Shown: positions 1-7,367, numbered from the stretch's first letter. The stretch is DNA of 9,064 nucleotides from CAZRRV01 sp964406705 (GCA_964406705.1 CAYOSS010000072.1:1-9064); one strand, 5' to 3'. A program made the numbers and translations. The notes: a model not told the origin generated them from the sequence alone.

Positions 1-386
1 TTGTCGGCCGCGGCAAAGTCACCGTAACTCTCACTTTTCCGCGGCCGGTCAAGGTCTCCTCCGTGATGGTGTACAACAGTTCGGACTATGAACACGCCTG
101 GTCCAAAGTGGACAGCCTCCGCTTTGACCTGGCGGGGAGAGAAGAAATAGGTGGAAAAAAGTACGACTATGGGGTGATACGCGACGTCCCGTTCCCGGCG
201 GAGAACGTCAACCGGGAGGACAAGTGGGTAGTCCAGGGCGCGGCGGCGATATGCGACTTCAACGAGATCACCGTGAAGAGGATAGTGATAACCATCAGCG
301 AGAAGTTTGTCACGGAGGATATCGACGGCTCGCCGCTGCGGGATATAGGCATATCCGAAGTGGTCGTTCTCAGCAAAGTGAGCTAA
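1..386 (+). CDS. C-terminal part of a protein with a discoidin (F5/8 type C)-like domain, 5' end missing
   Basis: The reading frame is open from the left window edge (first full codon at position 3) to the TAA at 384-386, so this is the last ~127 codons of a longer gene. GTG/ATG codons at 63 and 66 have no ribosome binding site in front, and the frame continues upstream of them, so they are not taken as starts. The visible part is beta-rich: alternating strands such as KVTVTLTFPRPVKVSSVMVY, a YNSSDYEHAWSKVDSLRF segment, and a terminal strand ISEVVVLSK. This pattern resembles the last strands of galactose-binding/discoidin-type modules of extracellular Gram-positive proteins, which bind glycans or decorate glycosidases. 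No catalytic part is visible. The stop codon overlaps the ribosome binding site of the next gene, which suggests one operon and a shared surface role. The family assignment is by resemblance only and could be another beta-sandwich. Confidence 0.7.
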   Translation, partial: VGRGKVTVTLTFPRPVKVSSVMVYNSSDYEHAWSKVDSLRFDLAGREEIGGKKYDYGVIRDVPFPAENVNREDKWVVQGAAAICDFNEITVKRIVITISEKFVTEDIDGSPLRDIGISEVVVLSKVS

Positions 387-391
387 GGAGG
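385..391 (+). promoter_or_regulatory. Ribosome binding site AAGGAGG that decides the start of the giant gene
   Basis: AAGGAGG overlaps the TAA stop of the preceding gene (384-386) and lies 10 bases before the ATG at 402. The alternative in-frame TTG at 393 would leave a spacing of one base, which is too short for initiation, so ATG 402 is chosen. Overlap of stop and ribosome binding site implies translational coupling of the two genes. Confidence 0.8.
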
Positions 392-401
392 GTTGCGGTT
401 T

Positions 402-3400
402 ATGTCAGAGAAAAGCTCACCCAGGTCGGGTAATAATAAGAAGTGGATAGCCATAGCCGCGGCGGGAGCGGCGGTGCTGATCGCGGTCGCCGTGGTGCTG
501 ATAGCTACCCTCGGCGGCGGGGGGAAGGCTAAAAAACCGCCCGTCATAGGCGAAAATGTGTTCGAGGCGGGGGACAGCTTCACCTACGTAGAGCCGGCCA
601 AGGCGGACGACTTTATGCACATAGACGGCGTGCTCGACGAGCCGGAGTGGCAGGACAAATCCGTCTTCTCTACGCGGCTCAGCGAGGACCTTGAGATGAC
701 GGGCCCCCACCTCTCGCTCACCACGCATATGACCGCTAAGGGTCTCTACGTGGGTGCCACCATTGAGGACGCGAACATCTTCTACAACGGGCAGAGCGCG
801 CCCTCCAAGAACTCCACGCTCTTCCTGCTCATAGCCCCGGAGGGCATCAAAAACAAGGCACAGAAGCACAGTGTCTACCTCGATCTGGAGCGTGTCATCT
901 CCTCCAGCAACTCCAACGTCTACAGCGCGGCCTACGCGGTCAAGGTGGACGGCAAGGCGAACAGCGGCGAGACCAAAGGTATGGTTATGGAGCTGTTCGT
1001 GCCCTGGAGCGCCATCGGGCTTGACGCCCCCAAGAACCCGGACAAAGTGGAAATCGACCTTTACCCCACCTACTACGCCGCCGTTCCCGGCGAGGAGAAC
1101 ACCAAATCGCTGAGGGCTTTCCCCTATGTGGACGAGCCGGAGGCGTACTGGCGGTTCGAGAGCGACGGCTACATCGACGTGGACCGCGAAGGCGCGGTGG
1201 CGGGGGACTCCAAGATAGGCGTCGCCAAGATGGGCGTGTGGGATATTTCCTCCCTGCGGCTCTCGCGGCATAACGACTACTCGTTCGTTTATTCAGGCGG
1301 GGTGAAGACCGTCTCCGAGCGGAACAACCTACTTTATCTGTCCGGTGCGAGCGGGACTTCCTTCGTGTTCGAGGCGACCTTTGTGCCGGGCGTGTTCACG
1401 GACGACGAGCGGCACAGCGCGGCCCTCGCGGTGATGCTCCCGGAGAAGAGAATGCTCACCTTCAGCCTCAGTATGATGAAGGCGCACGCCCGCAAGAACG
1501 CTTTAGGGCTGATGAACTGCAACTCTATCAGCGCGAGCCGCGGCTATCAGGACTCCTCGACCGGCTCCGGCACCGAGCTCAAAGCCGCTTACGGCAACCC
1601 CAATTTTGAGACGCGCGAAGGGGTGCATATGAAGCTCATCCGCGACGGTACCCGCTTCTACTATTATGTGGACGGCGAGCTTATCGCGAGCGAGATAGTG
1701 AGCCAGGCGGGTGGGGTCGGAATGCCGGCTTTCTACGCCTCGCAGGGGAGAGCCGAGTTCAAGGAGATCCGCTTTGAGAGCTTCGACGGGCGCGCGGATG
1801 CGCTTCGCCGGGAGTTCGATAGCTCGGGCACCTGCCTTGTCGAGACGGAGGTGCAGGGGAGCGGGTACCTCACCGCGGACAGCCTCGCCGTTAAGAAGGG
1901 CGAAAGCGTCACCGTGGAAATCGAGCAGATGCCCGGCAATATTTTAAGCGACATTCAGGTGAACGGGCGCAGCGTCTTCTCCGACTTCGCGGCGAACGGC
2001 GTCATTCGGGGGACCCAGAGCCTCTACACCATTACCAACATCCAGCAGCACATCACCGTTAAGGCTGTCTACTCCGCCTACAAGGGAGTGACCGTCACCG
2101 GAAGACTGACCCTCGCGGGGCAAACCCTCCCGGACATTAACACCACCGAAATTTACGCTTACCTCTCCGACCACCGCGTGATTTCCTTCCCCTCGGCGGT
2201 GAGGGTTGACGGTACCTACTCCGTCACCCTCCCCGCCGGGACCTATCAGAAGCTCTACTTCCGGCACAACCGCTTCGAGCAGATATTCTACACCTTCCCC
2301 GACGGCTCGCCCCTCGTGGTGGGGAACGCGCCTCTCACAAACAAGAACTTCAACCTGACTTACTCCACCTTCGACTCCTTTGTGATGGGTGAAAACGCCG
2401 TCACGGGGGACTGGTACATAGTGGACAACGGAAAGTACGCGGCGGAGGGCGCTCCCGGCGGCAACGACCCGAATATCGCCTACTTCCGCTCCTCCGGCGG
2501 GGAAAACTTCGCAGTTCGGACTACCGTGGAGGCTGACGGCGGCTATATGGTCGGGGTGATGCTGAGCGGGGTCTACAAACTGAGCTCCGGCTACAATCTT
2601 ATGGCGGCTTTCGGGCCGGGGCAGACCTGTCTCTTCGGCTGGCACGGTACGGCGCGGCCCGTCAACTGGATCGGTGTCCGGTCGGGGGCTTTTTCGGCTA
2701 ACAAGACCGTCTATCCCGACAGTCACGTCTACAACATCGTTGTGGCGAAGCAGGGCGACTACATAATGATGACGGTTAACGGCGTCATTGTCGCGGAGTA
2801 TGACGGTAAAATCTCCGCGAACGACGGGCAGATCTTTGACTTATCACAGTTCACTATCGATAAAGTGGGTCTCTGCACCCGGGGGTACGTCGGGGCGACC
2901 TTCTCGGGGTACTCTTACTCCACCCGCGCCGCCGATATTAACGCGGTGACCTCCCGAGTGGTGACGTTTAACGCGCTTCCGGCGGGGGCGAGGGTCACGG
3001 TTGACGGCAAAGCGATCCGCTCCGGCGCGGCGGTGCGCTACGGCAAGACGGTTTCGGTGAAGTTTTCCCCCTCGCGCTCTCGGGCGGTGTCGGTCGCGGT
3101 GAACGGGCGGCCGATCAACTCCGATCAGGTGACGGGCGAGGCGTCTTTCACCGTGACGGAGGACAGCGCTATTACTATCACGTCAAAATCCGCGTACGAC
3201 GTCAGCGGGGCCGTCGCGGGGTCGGGCTCGGTCACCGCCACCAATACCGAGACGGGGGAGGTTTACCGCTTCGGAGGGGCGCTCAAGAACGGTAAGTACG
3301 ACATCTGGCTGCCCGACGGGAAATATGACATCTACTTCGACGCGGGGGACAGAGAGGGTATTCTCACCGATGTGGAGGTGAAGGGCGCCGACATATCCGA

Positions 3401-6400
3401 CCAAAGCCTCGGTCGGTCCTTCCCCAAACCCGGGTTTATGGAGCAGGGAGAGGCGGCTCCCGCCGAATGGGTGCTTACCGGCAACGGGGTATACTCGGTC
3501 CGCACCGAGAACCGCTCCTCCGACAAGATCTCTATGGCGTATTTCGACACCCTGCCGAGCTTCTCCGGCACCGACTTCGTGTTGGACGTCACGGTCGACA
3601 CCGCCGGGGACAACAGCTTAATGTTGGGTCTCGCGTTCAACGAGAGCGGCACCACCCGTACCGGCGTGTTCGGTATGGTGAGCGGAGCTACCTTCGCGAC
3701 GGTGAGAGAGTTACAGGGAGGCTACTTCAAGGGTCAGCGCAACTACCCCTTCTACTTCGATAAGACGCACTTCAGACTATCCATTCAGAAGACCGGCAAC
3801 CGCGTGGTCTACTATATAGGCGGCAGTAAGTTGGTGGAGTGGGACATCACCGACATAGACGGGGAGAACCTGGGCGCGATGAAGAACGTCCGGGTGGGGC
3901 TCGGGATCTACCGCACCTTCGACGTCACCTTCTCCGACTACTCCTACCGGCGTGTCAATCCGGGGGACTTCCACACCATATCCGGCAAGGTGGAGGGCGT
4001 CACCGCGGGCGGGACCGTCAGCGCGGCGGCGGACGGGACGGGCTTCCTCTACGGCGGCTCTATGAATGGACGCGGCGAGTACAGCGTCCGCGCGCCCGGC
4101 GGGTTCACCTACGATATCACGGTGGAAAGCGGCGGCTGTGAGGGTATGATCTCCGACGTCGCTTTGGGGGATTCCGATCTGGGGGGTCAGGATTTAGGCG
4201 GAATGTACCAAAAACCTCTCTTTGACCGCTTCGGAGAAGAGGCGGTGTTCGACTGGCGCCTGACGGATAACGGCACTTACCGTATCGATACCGACAACGC
4301 GGGACACAACTCGATGTGCGGCGGCTTCCTGGGGTCTGCGGCGAAGCTTTCCGAGCTGAACTTCACCCTTCACGTGAGGGTAAACGCTCCGGGAGGGTCC
4401 CCCATAGCGGGGCTGCTCATCGCCGGGGACGACGGCGACACCTTGAACGAGTCGGTGGTGCTCGGTATCGTGACCGGGGACGGTATGGCGAAGACCCTGC
4501 GGCTGAAAAACTTCAGCTGGGGCGCGGACGGTCCCCGCGCGACGTTCGACCGGGGAGATTTCACTCTCGACTTCACCAAGCAGGGCAACATCGTAGTGGT
4601 TCGCGTTAACGGGACAAAGCTGCACAGTTGGGACCTCCGCAACGTGAACGGGGCGGGCGACGACAAGTCCGACATCACCGATATGACGGACGTCAGAGTC
4701 GGGTTCGGGCTCTATCGCAGCAACGACATCACCTTCAGCGAGTACGAGTTCAACGAGCTCGGAGACGAGGACTATGTGAGTGTTTCGGGTCGGGTCTCGG
4801 GTGTGGCGGCGGCCGGGACGGTCACCGCGACGGACCTCGCCACGGACCTTCAGTATGAGGGAACTCTCGCCGCCGACGGGAGCTACACCGTCCGCGTCCC
4901 GCGCGGCTCCTCCTACAGCCTGCACTTTTTGACGGGCGGCTACGAGGGTCTTATTAAGGAAGTCACCGTCGGGGACGGCGATCTCTCCGGGCAGGACCTC
5001 GCGAGGCTCTATCAGAAGCCCCCCTTCGAGCGCGACGGAGCGGATGGGACATTTGAGTGGTTCCTCACGGACAACGGCACCTATGAGATACGCACCGGCA
5101 ATCAGGACGCGAACGCGATGTGCGGCGGAATATTCGCTACGGCGGAGAGGTTCGCGGACGCGAACTTCACCCTCGCCGCGCGGGTTCGCACAAAGGGGAA
5201 CGGCGCGCCTCTCATCGGTCTTATGATAATGGGTACTGACGGCGAGCTGGGCGAGGAGCACATCATCTTCGGAATGTTAAACAACGACCGCACCGGGAGG
5301 GTCGTACGGCGCATGCATTACTCCTGGACGACTGAAGAGAGGATCCAGCCCGCCGTAGAGTGCGACCCCACGGACTACCGTCTCACCGCCATAAAGTCGG
5401 GCAACCGTCTTGTGATGCTGATAGACGGCAGAAAAGCGTTCTCGTGGGACCTCACCGACGTGTTCGGCAAGCCGGACGACGGGATAGACGACCTCTCGGA
5501 TATGACAAACGTCCGCTTCGGGCTCGGCTTCCTGCGCAGCTTCGACGTGACCTTCTCGGACTACGAGTACACCCCGCAGGCGGATTTCCCGACCATTAGC
5601 GGCAGTGTCGGCTCGGGGTACGGAGAGGGCACCGTCACCGCGACCGACAGCTCGCTGGGGCTTACGTTTACCGGTAAGTTGAACTCGGACGGGACCTACT
5701 CCGTCGCTGTCCCGGGAGGGGCTTACAAGCTCTACTTCGCCACCTCGGACGGCAGGTATGAGGGGTTGGCGAAGTCGGTGGAGGTCTCCGACGGACCGGT
5801 AAAGAGGGACCTCACGAGGCTCTATCAGAAGCCAACCTTCGGGCGCTACGGAGAAGATTCCCGCTTCGATTGGGAACTCGCCGACAACGGCACATACAAT
5901 ATCATCACCGACAACGACTCCAAGAACGCGATGTGCGGAGGCTTTTTCGCCACGGCGTCGAAGCTTTCCGAGCTCAACTTCACCCTCCACTTCAAGGTCA
6001 AGTCACCGGGCTCCCGCGCTCCGCTGATCGGGCTTATGATATCCGGGACCGACCCCGTTCCGGGGGCCGACGAGCCTGTGGGTGAGCGGATAGTCTTGGG
6101 CGCGTTTGCCAACGACGGAATGTGCAAGTCCCTGCGGCTGATCAACTTCAGCTGGGGGGCGGACGGGCCCCGCGTCGCGTTCGACCGTAACGATTACACC
6201 GTGGACATCTTGAAAGTGGCTGACCGTGTGATTATGCACATCAACGGCACGAAAGCCTACGAGTGGGACCTTCGCAACGTCAACGGGAAGAGCGACAATA
6301 ACTCCGACATCACCGATATGACCGACGTGAGCGTGGGCTTCGGCATCTACCGCAACGTGGACACGACCTTCTACGACTACGAGTACACTTCGCAGGCGGA

Positions 6401-7340
6401 TTTCCCGACCATTAGCGGCAGTGTCGGCTCGGGGTACGGAGAGGGCACCGTCACCGCGACCGACGCCGCTCTGGGGCTTACCTTTACGGGTAAGTTGAAC
6501 TCGGACGGGACCTACTCCGTCGCTGTTCCGGGAGGGACTTACAAGCTCTACTTCGCCACCTCGGACGGCAGGTATGAGGGGTTGGCGAACGGCGTGGAGG
6601 TGAACGGCTCCTCCGTCACCCGGCAACAAAAGCTTTACAGGAAGCCGGAAATCAAACAGTACCACTCCGAGGGCAGCTACCAATGGAACCTCACCGACAA
6701 CGGTCGCTACGAGATCAAGACGGGCAACGAGATGACAAACTCCTTCAGCGCCGGGTTGTTCGGTTCCGGGAGCAGCTTCGCGGACCTCAACTTTAAACTT
6801 CAGGCGCGTGTGGAAGCTCCCGGCACGTCGGGACAGATAATAGGTCTTGTGGTCAGCGGTAAGAGGGAGGACGGCGGCGCCGACGAAATCATCTTCGGCA
6901 CCATAGCGAGTAACGGTGTGGGCAAATCCCTGCGGCTGGAATCCTTCAGTTGGGGCGTCGACAAGCTCATCGGGGCGGGGTGTAACTACAACCGCGAGAG
7001 TTACCTTCTCACCGTCTACAAGGTGGGCGACAGGCTGGTGTTCTTCATTAACGGGGCGAAGGCCTATGAGTGGGACCTCGGCAGCGTTGTGGGAAGTGAC
7101 AATTTCCCGACCTACGACGCGTCGCTGATGACCGACGTCAAGGTGGGGCTCGGAATCTACCGCTCCTATGACACGGTCTTCTCCGATTACGAGTACACCG
7201 AAGACGTCACCGAGATCCCGGAGAGTGTCCCGGCGAGCGAGCCGATAGGAGATACTTCTCCGAAGCCCGCTCCCGCCCCCGTCTCGCTGTGGGAAAGCTT
7301 CAAGAGGCTTCTCCTGCGGGTGATCAGGGCGATGTTCTAA
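402..7340 (+). CDS. Giant membrane-anchored surface protein with CBM9-like module and six repeated jelly-roll units
   Basis: The gene is 2312 codons from ATG 402, chosen because AAGGAGG lies 10 bases upstream. Order of modules (residues): cytoplasmic Lys-rich start 1-14; single hydrophobic helix 15-37 with no lipobox or clear cleavage site; CBM9/DOMON-like module ~64-265; jelly-roll domain ~275-460; InlB-like beta module ~477-560; repeat A 562-839; second InlB-like module ~851-932; repeats B-F 933-2265; Pro-rich linker 2267-2294; amphipathic tail 2295-2312. Each repeat pairs a ~75-residue carboxypeptidase-regulatory-like beta-sandwich with a ~190-residue concanavalin A/LamG-like jelly roll carrying a DNGTY-type motif near its start and an F(S/Y)DYEY-type last strand. 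No glycosidase, protease or esterase motif was recognised, and no LPXTG, SLH or dockerin was seen. The likely role is binding of carbohydrate or host/plant polymer at the cell surface, inferred from the folds. It lies 15 bases behind the discoidin-like gene, probably in one operon. Exact ligand and domain family names are uncertain. Confidence 0.9.
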   Translation: MSEKSSPRSGNNKKWIAIAAAGAAVLIAVAVVLIATLGGGGKAKKPPVIGENVFEAGDSFTYVEPAKADDFMHIDGVLDEPEWQDKSVFSTRLSEDLEMTGPHLSLTTHMTAKGLYVGATIEDANIFYNGQSAPSKNSTLFLLIAPEGIKNKAQKHSVYLDLERVISSSNSNVYSAAYAVKVDGKANSGETKGMVMELFVPWSAIGLDAPKNPDKVEIDLYPTYYAAVPGEENTKSLRAFPYVDEPEAYWRFESDGYIDVDREGAVAGDSKIGVAKMGVWDISSLRLSRHNDYSFVYSGGVKTVSERNNLLYLSGASGTSFVFEATFVPGVFTDDERHSAALAVMLPEKRMLTFSLSMMKAHARKNALGLMNCNSISASRGYQDSSTGSGTELKAAYGNPNFETREGVHMKLIRDGTRFYYYVDGELIASEIVSQAGGVGMPAFYASQGRAEFKEIRFESFDGRADALRREFDSSGTCLVETEVQGSGYLTADSLAVKKGESVTVEIEQMPGNILSDIQVNGRSVFSDFAANGVIRGTQSLYTITNIQQHITVKAVYSAYKGVTVTGRLTLAGQTLPDINTTEIYAYLSDHRVISFPSAVRVDGTYSVTLPAGTYQKLYFRHNRFEQIFYTFPDGSPLVVGNAPLTNKNFNLTYSTFDSFVMGENAVTGDWYIVDNGKYAAEGAPGGNDPNIAYFRSSGGENFAVRTTVEADGGYMVGVMLSGVYKLSSGYNLMAAFGPGQTCLFGWHGTARPVNWIGVRSGAFSANKTVYPDSHVYNIVVAKQGDYIMMTVNGVIVAEYDGKISANDGQIFDLSQFTIDKVGLCTRGYVGATFSGYSYSTRAADINAVTSRVVTFNALPAGARVTVDGKAIRSGAAVRYGKTVSVKFSPSRSRAVSVAVNGRPINSDQVTGEASFTVTEDSAITITSKSAYDVSGAVAGSGSVTATNTETGEVYRFGGALKNGKYDIWLPDGKYDIYFDAGDREGILTDVEVKGADISDQSLGRSFPKPGFMEQGEAAPAEWVLTGNGVYSVRTENRSSDKISMAYFDTLPSFSGTDFVLDVTVDTAGDNSLMLGLAFNESGTTRTGVFGMVSGATFATVRELQGGYFKGQRNYPFYFDKTHFRLSIQKTGNRVVYYIGGSKLVEWDITDIDGENLGAMKNVRVGLGIYRTFDVTFSDYSYRRVNPGDFHTISGKVEGVTAGGTVSAAADGTGFLYGGSMNGRGEYSVRAPGGFTYDITVESGGCEGMISDVALGDSDLGGQDLGGMYQKPLFDRFGEEAVFDWRLTDNGTYRIDTDNAGHNSMCGGFLGSAAKLSELNFTLHVRVNAPGGSPIAGLLIAGDDGDTLNESVVLGIVTGDGMAKTLRLKNFSWGADGPRATFDRGDFTLDFTKQGNIVVVRVNGTKLHSWDLRNVNGAGDDKSDITDMTDVRVGFGLYRSNDITFSEYEFNELGDEDYVSVSGRVSGVAAAGTVTATDLATDLQYEGTLAADGSYTVRVPRGSSYSLHFLTGGYEGLIKEVTVGDGDLSGQDLARLYQKPPFERDGADGTFEWFLTDNGTYEIRTGNQDANAMCGGIFATAERFADANFTLAARVRTKGNGAPLIGLMIMGTDGELGEEHIIFGMLNNDRTGRVVRRMHYSWTTEERIQPAVECDPTDYRLTAIKSGNRLVMLIDGRKAFSWDLTDVFGKPDDGIDDLSDMTNVRFGLGFLRSFDVTFSDYEYTPQADFPTISGSVGSGYGEGTVTATDSSLGLTFTGKLNSDGTYSVAVPGGAYKLYFATSDGRYEGLAKSVEVSDGPVKRDLTRLYQKPTFGRYGEDSRFDWELADNGTYNIITDNDSKNAMCGGFFATASKLSELNFTLHFKVKSPGSRAPLIGLMISGTDPVPGADEPVGERIVLGAFANDGMCKSLRLINFSWGADGPRVAFDRNDYTVDILKVADRVIMHINGTKAYEWDLRNVNGKSDNNSDITDMTDVSVGFGIYRNVDTTFYDYEYTSQADFPTISGSVGSGYGEGTVTATDAALGLTFTGKLNSDGTYSVAVPGGTYKLYFATSDGRYEGLANGVEVNGSSVTRQQKLYRKPEIKQYHSEGSYQWNLTDNGRYEIKTGNEMTNSFSAGLFGSGSSFADLNFKLQARVEAPGTSGQIIGLVVSGKREDGGADEIIFGTIASNGVGKSLRLESFSWGVDKLIGAGCNYNRESYLLTVYKVGDRLVFFINGAKAYEWDLGSVVGSDNFPTYDASLMTDVKVGLGIYRSYDTVFSDYEYTEDVTEIPESVPASEPIGDTSPKPAPAPVSLWESFKRLLLRVIRAMF
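444..512 (+). other. N-terminal transmembrane signal-anchor segment
   Basis: Residues 15-37 form an uninterrupted Ala/Val/Ile/Leu helix preceded by Lys13-Lys14 and followed by a Gly-rich stretch and KAKKPP. The positive residues before the helix predict that the N-terminus stays inside and the rest of the protein is outside. There is no Leu-x-x-Cys lipobox and no clear AxA cleavage site, so it more likely acts as a permanent membrane anchor than as a cleaved signal peptide. Confidence 0.75.
591..1196 (+). other. CBM9/DOMON-like carbohydrate-binding module
   Basis: Residues ~64-265. The opening HIDGVLDEPEWQDK matches the typical family 9 start (I-D-G-x-L-D-E-x-x-W). It is followed by strands with alternating hydrophobics, a GLYVGATIED segment typical of the central strand pair, a Ser/Thr-rich loop, and an ELFVPWSAIGL segment matching the usual (E)xxIPWxxLG region late in the fold. 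CBM9 modules bind reducing ends of plant polysaccharides; sugar specificity here is not readable from sequence. Confidence 0.65.
1224..1781 (+). other. First jelly-roll (concanavalin A-like) domain
   Basis: Residues ~275-460. It shows strand patterns of a LamG/DUF1080-like fold: an early FVFEATF strand, a later HMKLIRDGTRFYYYVDGELI pair that is the usual 'ligand-free description' hairpin of these domains, and a terminal AEFKEIRFES strand. The same hairpin (R/K-x-G-N-R-x-V-x-x-I-x-G) recurs in repeats B-F, so this domain is a diverged relative of the later jelly rolls. Family name is tentative. Confidence 0.5.
1830..2081 (+). other. InlB-B-repeat-like beta module 1
   Basis: Residues ~477-560. 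The segment GSGYLTADSLAVKKGESVTVEIEQMPGNILSDIQVNG, then YTITNIQQHITVKAVY, follows the plan of divergent InlB B-repeat/bacterial-repeat domains: a Gly-rich hairpin, a 'kGesvtvei' strand, an 'i..v.vnG' strand and a final 'i..hiTvkavf' strand. These are structural or spacer modules in surface proteins. (Sequence is quoted in short parts; key residues are the KKGE turn, the VNG turn and the final ITVKAVY strand.). Confidence 0.5.
2085..2918 (+). repeat. Protein repeat unit A (most diverged)
   Basis: Residues 562-839. The beta-sandwich half starts GVTVTGRLTLAG and includes DGTYSVTLPAGTYQKLYF, the carboxypeptidase-regulatory-like pattern. The jelly-roll half opens DWYIVDNGKYA and ends FSGYSY. It aligns with units B-F at these anchor points but differs over most of its length, including loss of the SWGADGP-type loop. 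Confidence 0.7.
2952..3197 (+). other. InlB-B-repeat-like beta module 2
   Basis: Residues ~851-932, inserted between units A and B. It opens VVTFNALPAGARVTVDGKAI and ends SFTVTEDSAITITSKSAY, with a YGKTVSVKFSP strand and a VAVNGRPI turn between. It shares its plan (K/T-V-S-V strand, V-N-G turn, final T-V-T-E-D strand) with the module at residues 477-560. It accounts for the longer distance (343 residues) between the ends of units A and B. Confidence 0.5.
3198..3947 (+). repeat. Protein repeat unit B
   Basis: Residues 933-1182. The beta-sandwich half runs from DVSGAVAGSGSVTATN to a SLGRSFPKPGF joint. The jelly-roll half opens AEWVLTGNGVYSVRTEN and ends GLGIYRTFDVTFSDYSY. The Met-Cys-Gly-Gly element found in C-E is replaced here by SMAYF, and the SWGADGP loop is absent, so B is intermediate between A and the later units. 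Confidence 0.75.
3966..4751 (+). repeat. Protein repeat unit C
   Basis: Residues 1189-1450. The sandwich half opens FHTISGKVEGVTAGGTVSAA. The jelly-roll half opens FDWRLTDNGTYRI, followed by NSMCGGFLGS, the loop NFSWGADGPRATFDR, the hairpin IVVVRVNGTKLHSWDL, an acidic DITDMTDV segment and FSEYEF. It is closest to unit E: both share the SELNFTLH and SWGADGPR segments. Confidence 0.8.
4770..5570 (+). repeat. Protein repeat unit D
   Basis: Residues 1457-1723. The sandwich half opens YVSVSGRVSGVAAAGTVTAT. The jelly-roll half opens FEWFLTDNGTYEIRTGN, then NAMCGGIFAT, a changed loop HYSWTTEERIQPAVECD, the hairpin RLVMLIDGRKAFSWDL, and ends VTFSDYEY. The loop after SW differs in sequence from units C, E and F, which could alter ligand preference. 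Confidence 0.8.
5575..5773 (+). repeat. Near-identical DNA direct repeat, copy 1
   Basis: This 199-base stretch matches 6391-6589 with 8 mismatches by eye (about 96% identity) at an exact offset of 816 bases (272 codons). It encodes the beta-sandwich half of unit E. Sequence on both sides drops quickly to the ordinary between-repeat similarity. Confidence 0.9.
5583..6386 (+). repeat. Protein repeat unit E
   Basis: Residues 1728-1995. The sandwich half opens DFPTISGSVGSGYGEGTVTA and is nearly identical to that of unit F. The jelly-roll half opens FDWELADNGTYNIITDN, then NAMCGGFFAT, SELNFTLHFKV and SWGADGPRVAFDR, and ends TTFYDYEY. Confidence 0.85.
6391..6589 (+). repeat. Near-identical DNA direct repeat, copy 2
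   Basis: Partner of 5575-5773. It encodes the beta-sandwich half of unit F. The differences cluster in two adjacent codons (SS in copy 1, AA in copy 2), with four single changes elsewhere, three of them silent. Confidence 0.9.
6399..7196 (+). repeat. Protein repeat unit F (last)
   Basis: Residues 2000-2265. The sandwich half is almost a copy of that in unit E. The jelly-roll half opens YQWNLTDNGRYEIKTGN, has NSFSAGLFGS in place of the NxMCGG element, a SWGVDKLIGAGCNY loop, the hairpin RLVFFINGAKAYEWDL, and ends TVFSDYEY. The lost Cys at the MCGG position and a new Cys in the loop distinguish it from E. Confidence 0.85.
7200..7337 (+). other. Pro-rich linker and cationic amphipathic C-terminal tail
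   Basis: Residues 2267-2312. A Pro/Glu/Ser stretch with KPAPAPV is followed by the last 18 residues, SLWESFKRLLLRVIRAMF. On a helix the bulky residues (L, W, F, L, L, V, I, M, F) fall largely on one face and Lys/Arg on the other. Similar short tails end many surface proteins of gut Clostridia. The function is not established here; a membrane- or wall-contacting role is inference. Confidence 0.6.
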
Positions 7341-7345
7341 GGAGA

Positions 7346-7367
7346 GCGGGGGAGGGGAGACCCCCGC
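7346..7367 (+). terminator. GC-rich hairpin just after the giant gene
   Basis: GCGGGGG (7346-7352) pairs perfectly with CCCCCGC (7361-7367) around an 8-base loop, starting 5 bases after the stop codon. No T run follows, so on its own it would be a weak intrinsic terminator or an RNA 3'-end stabiliser. Confidence 0.45.

Noticed and set aside
63..386. Complete small gene starting at GTG 63 or ATG 66
   Set aside because: No ribosome binding site, and the frame with beta-strand pattern continues to the window edge, so it is a gene fragment.
393..401. TTG at 393 as start of the giant gene
   Set aside because: Only one base separates it from the AAGGAGG site; ATG 402 has workable spacing.
417..1271. 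Long minus-strand open frame of 284 codons opposite the giant gene
   Set aside because: It is a GC-rich antisense shadow: His/Arg/Gly/Val-rich, no domain pattern, no ribosome binding site, and the plus strand carries a clear domain protein.
4194..5261. Minus-strand open frame of 355 codons
   Set aside because: It spans parts of repeat units C and D in antisense, and similar shadow frames recur opposite other repeat units (1944-2726, 5277-5990, 6003-6683), as expected from repeated coding DNA.
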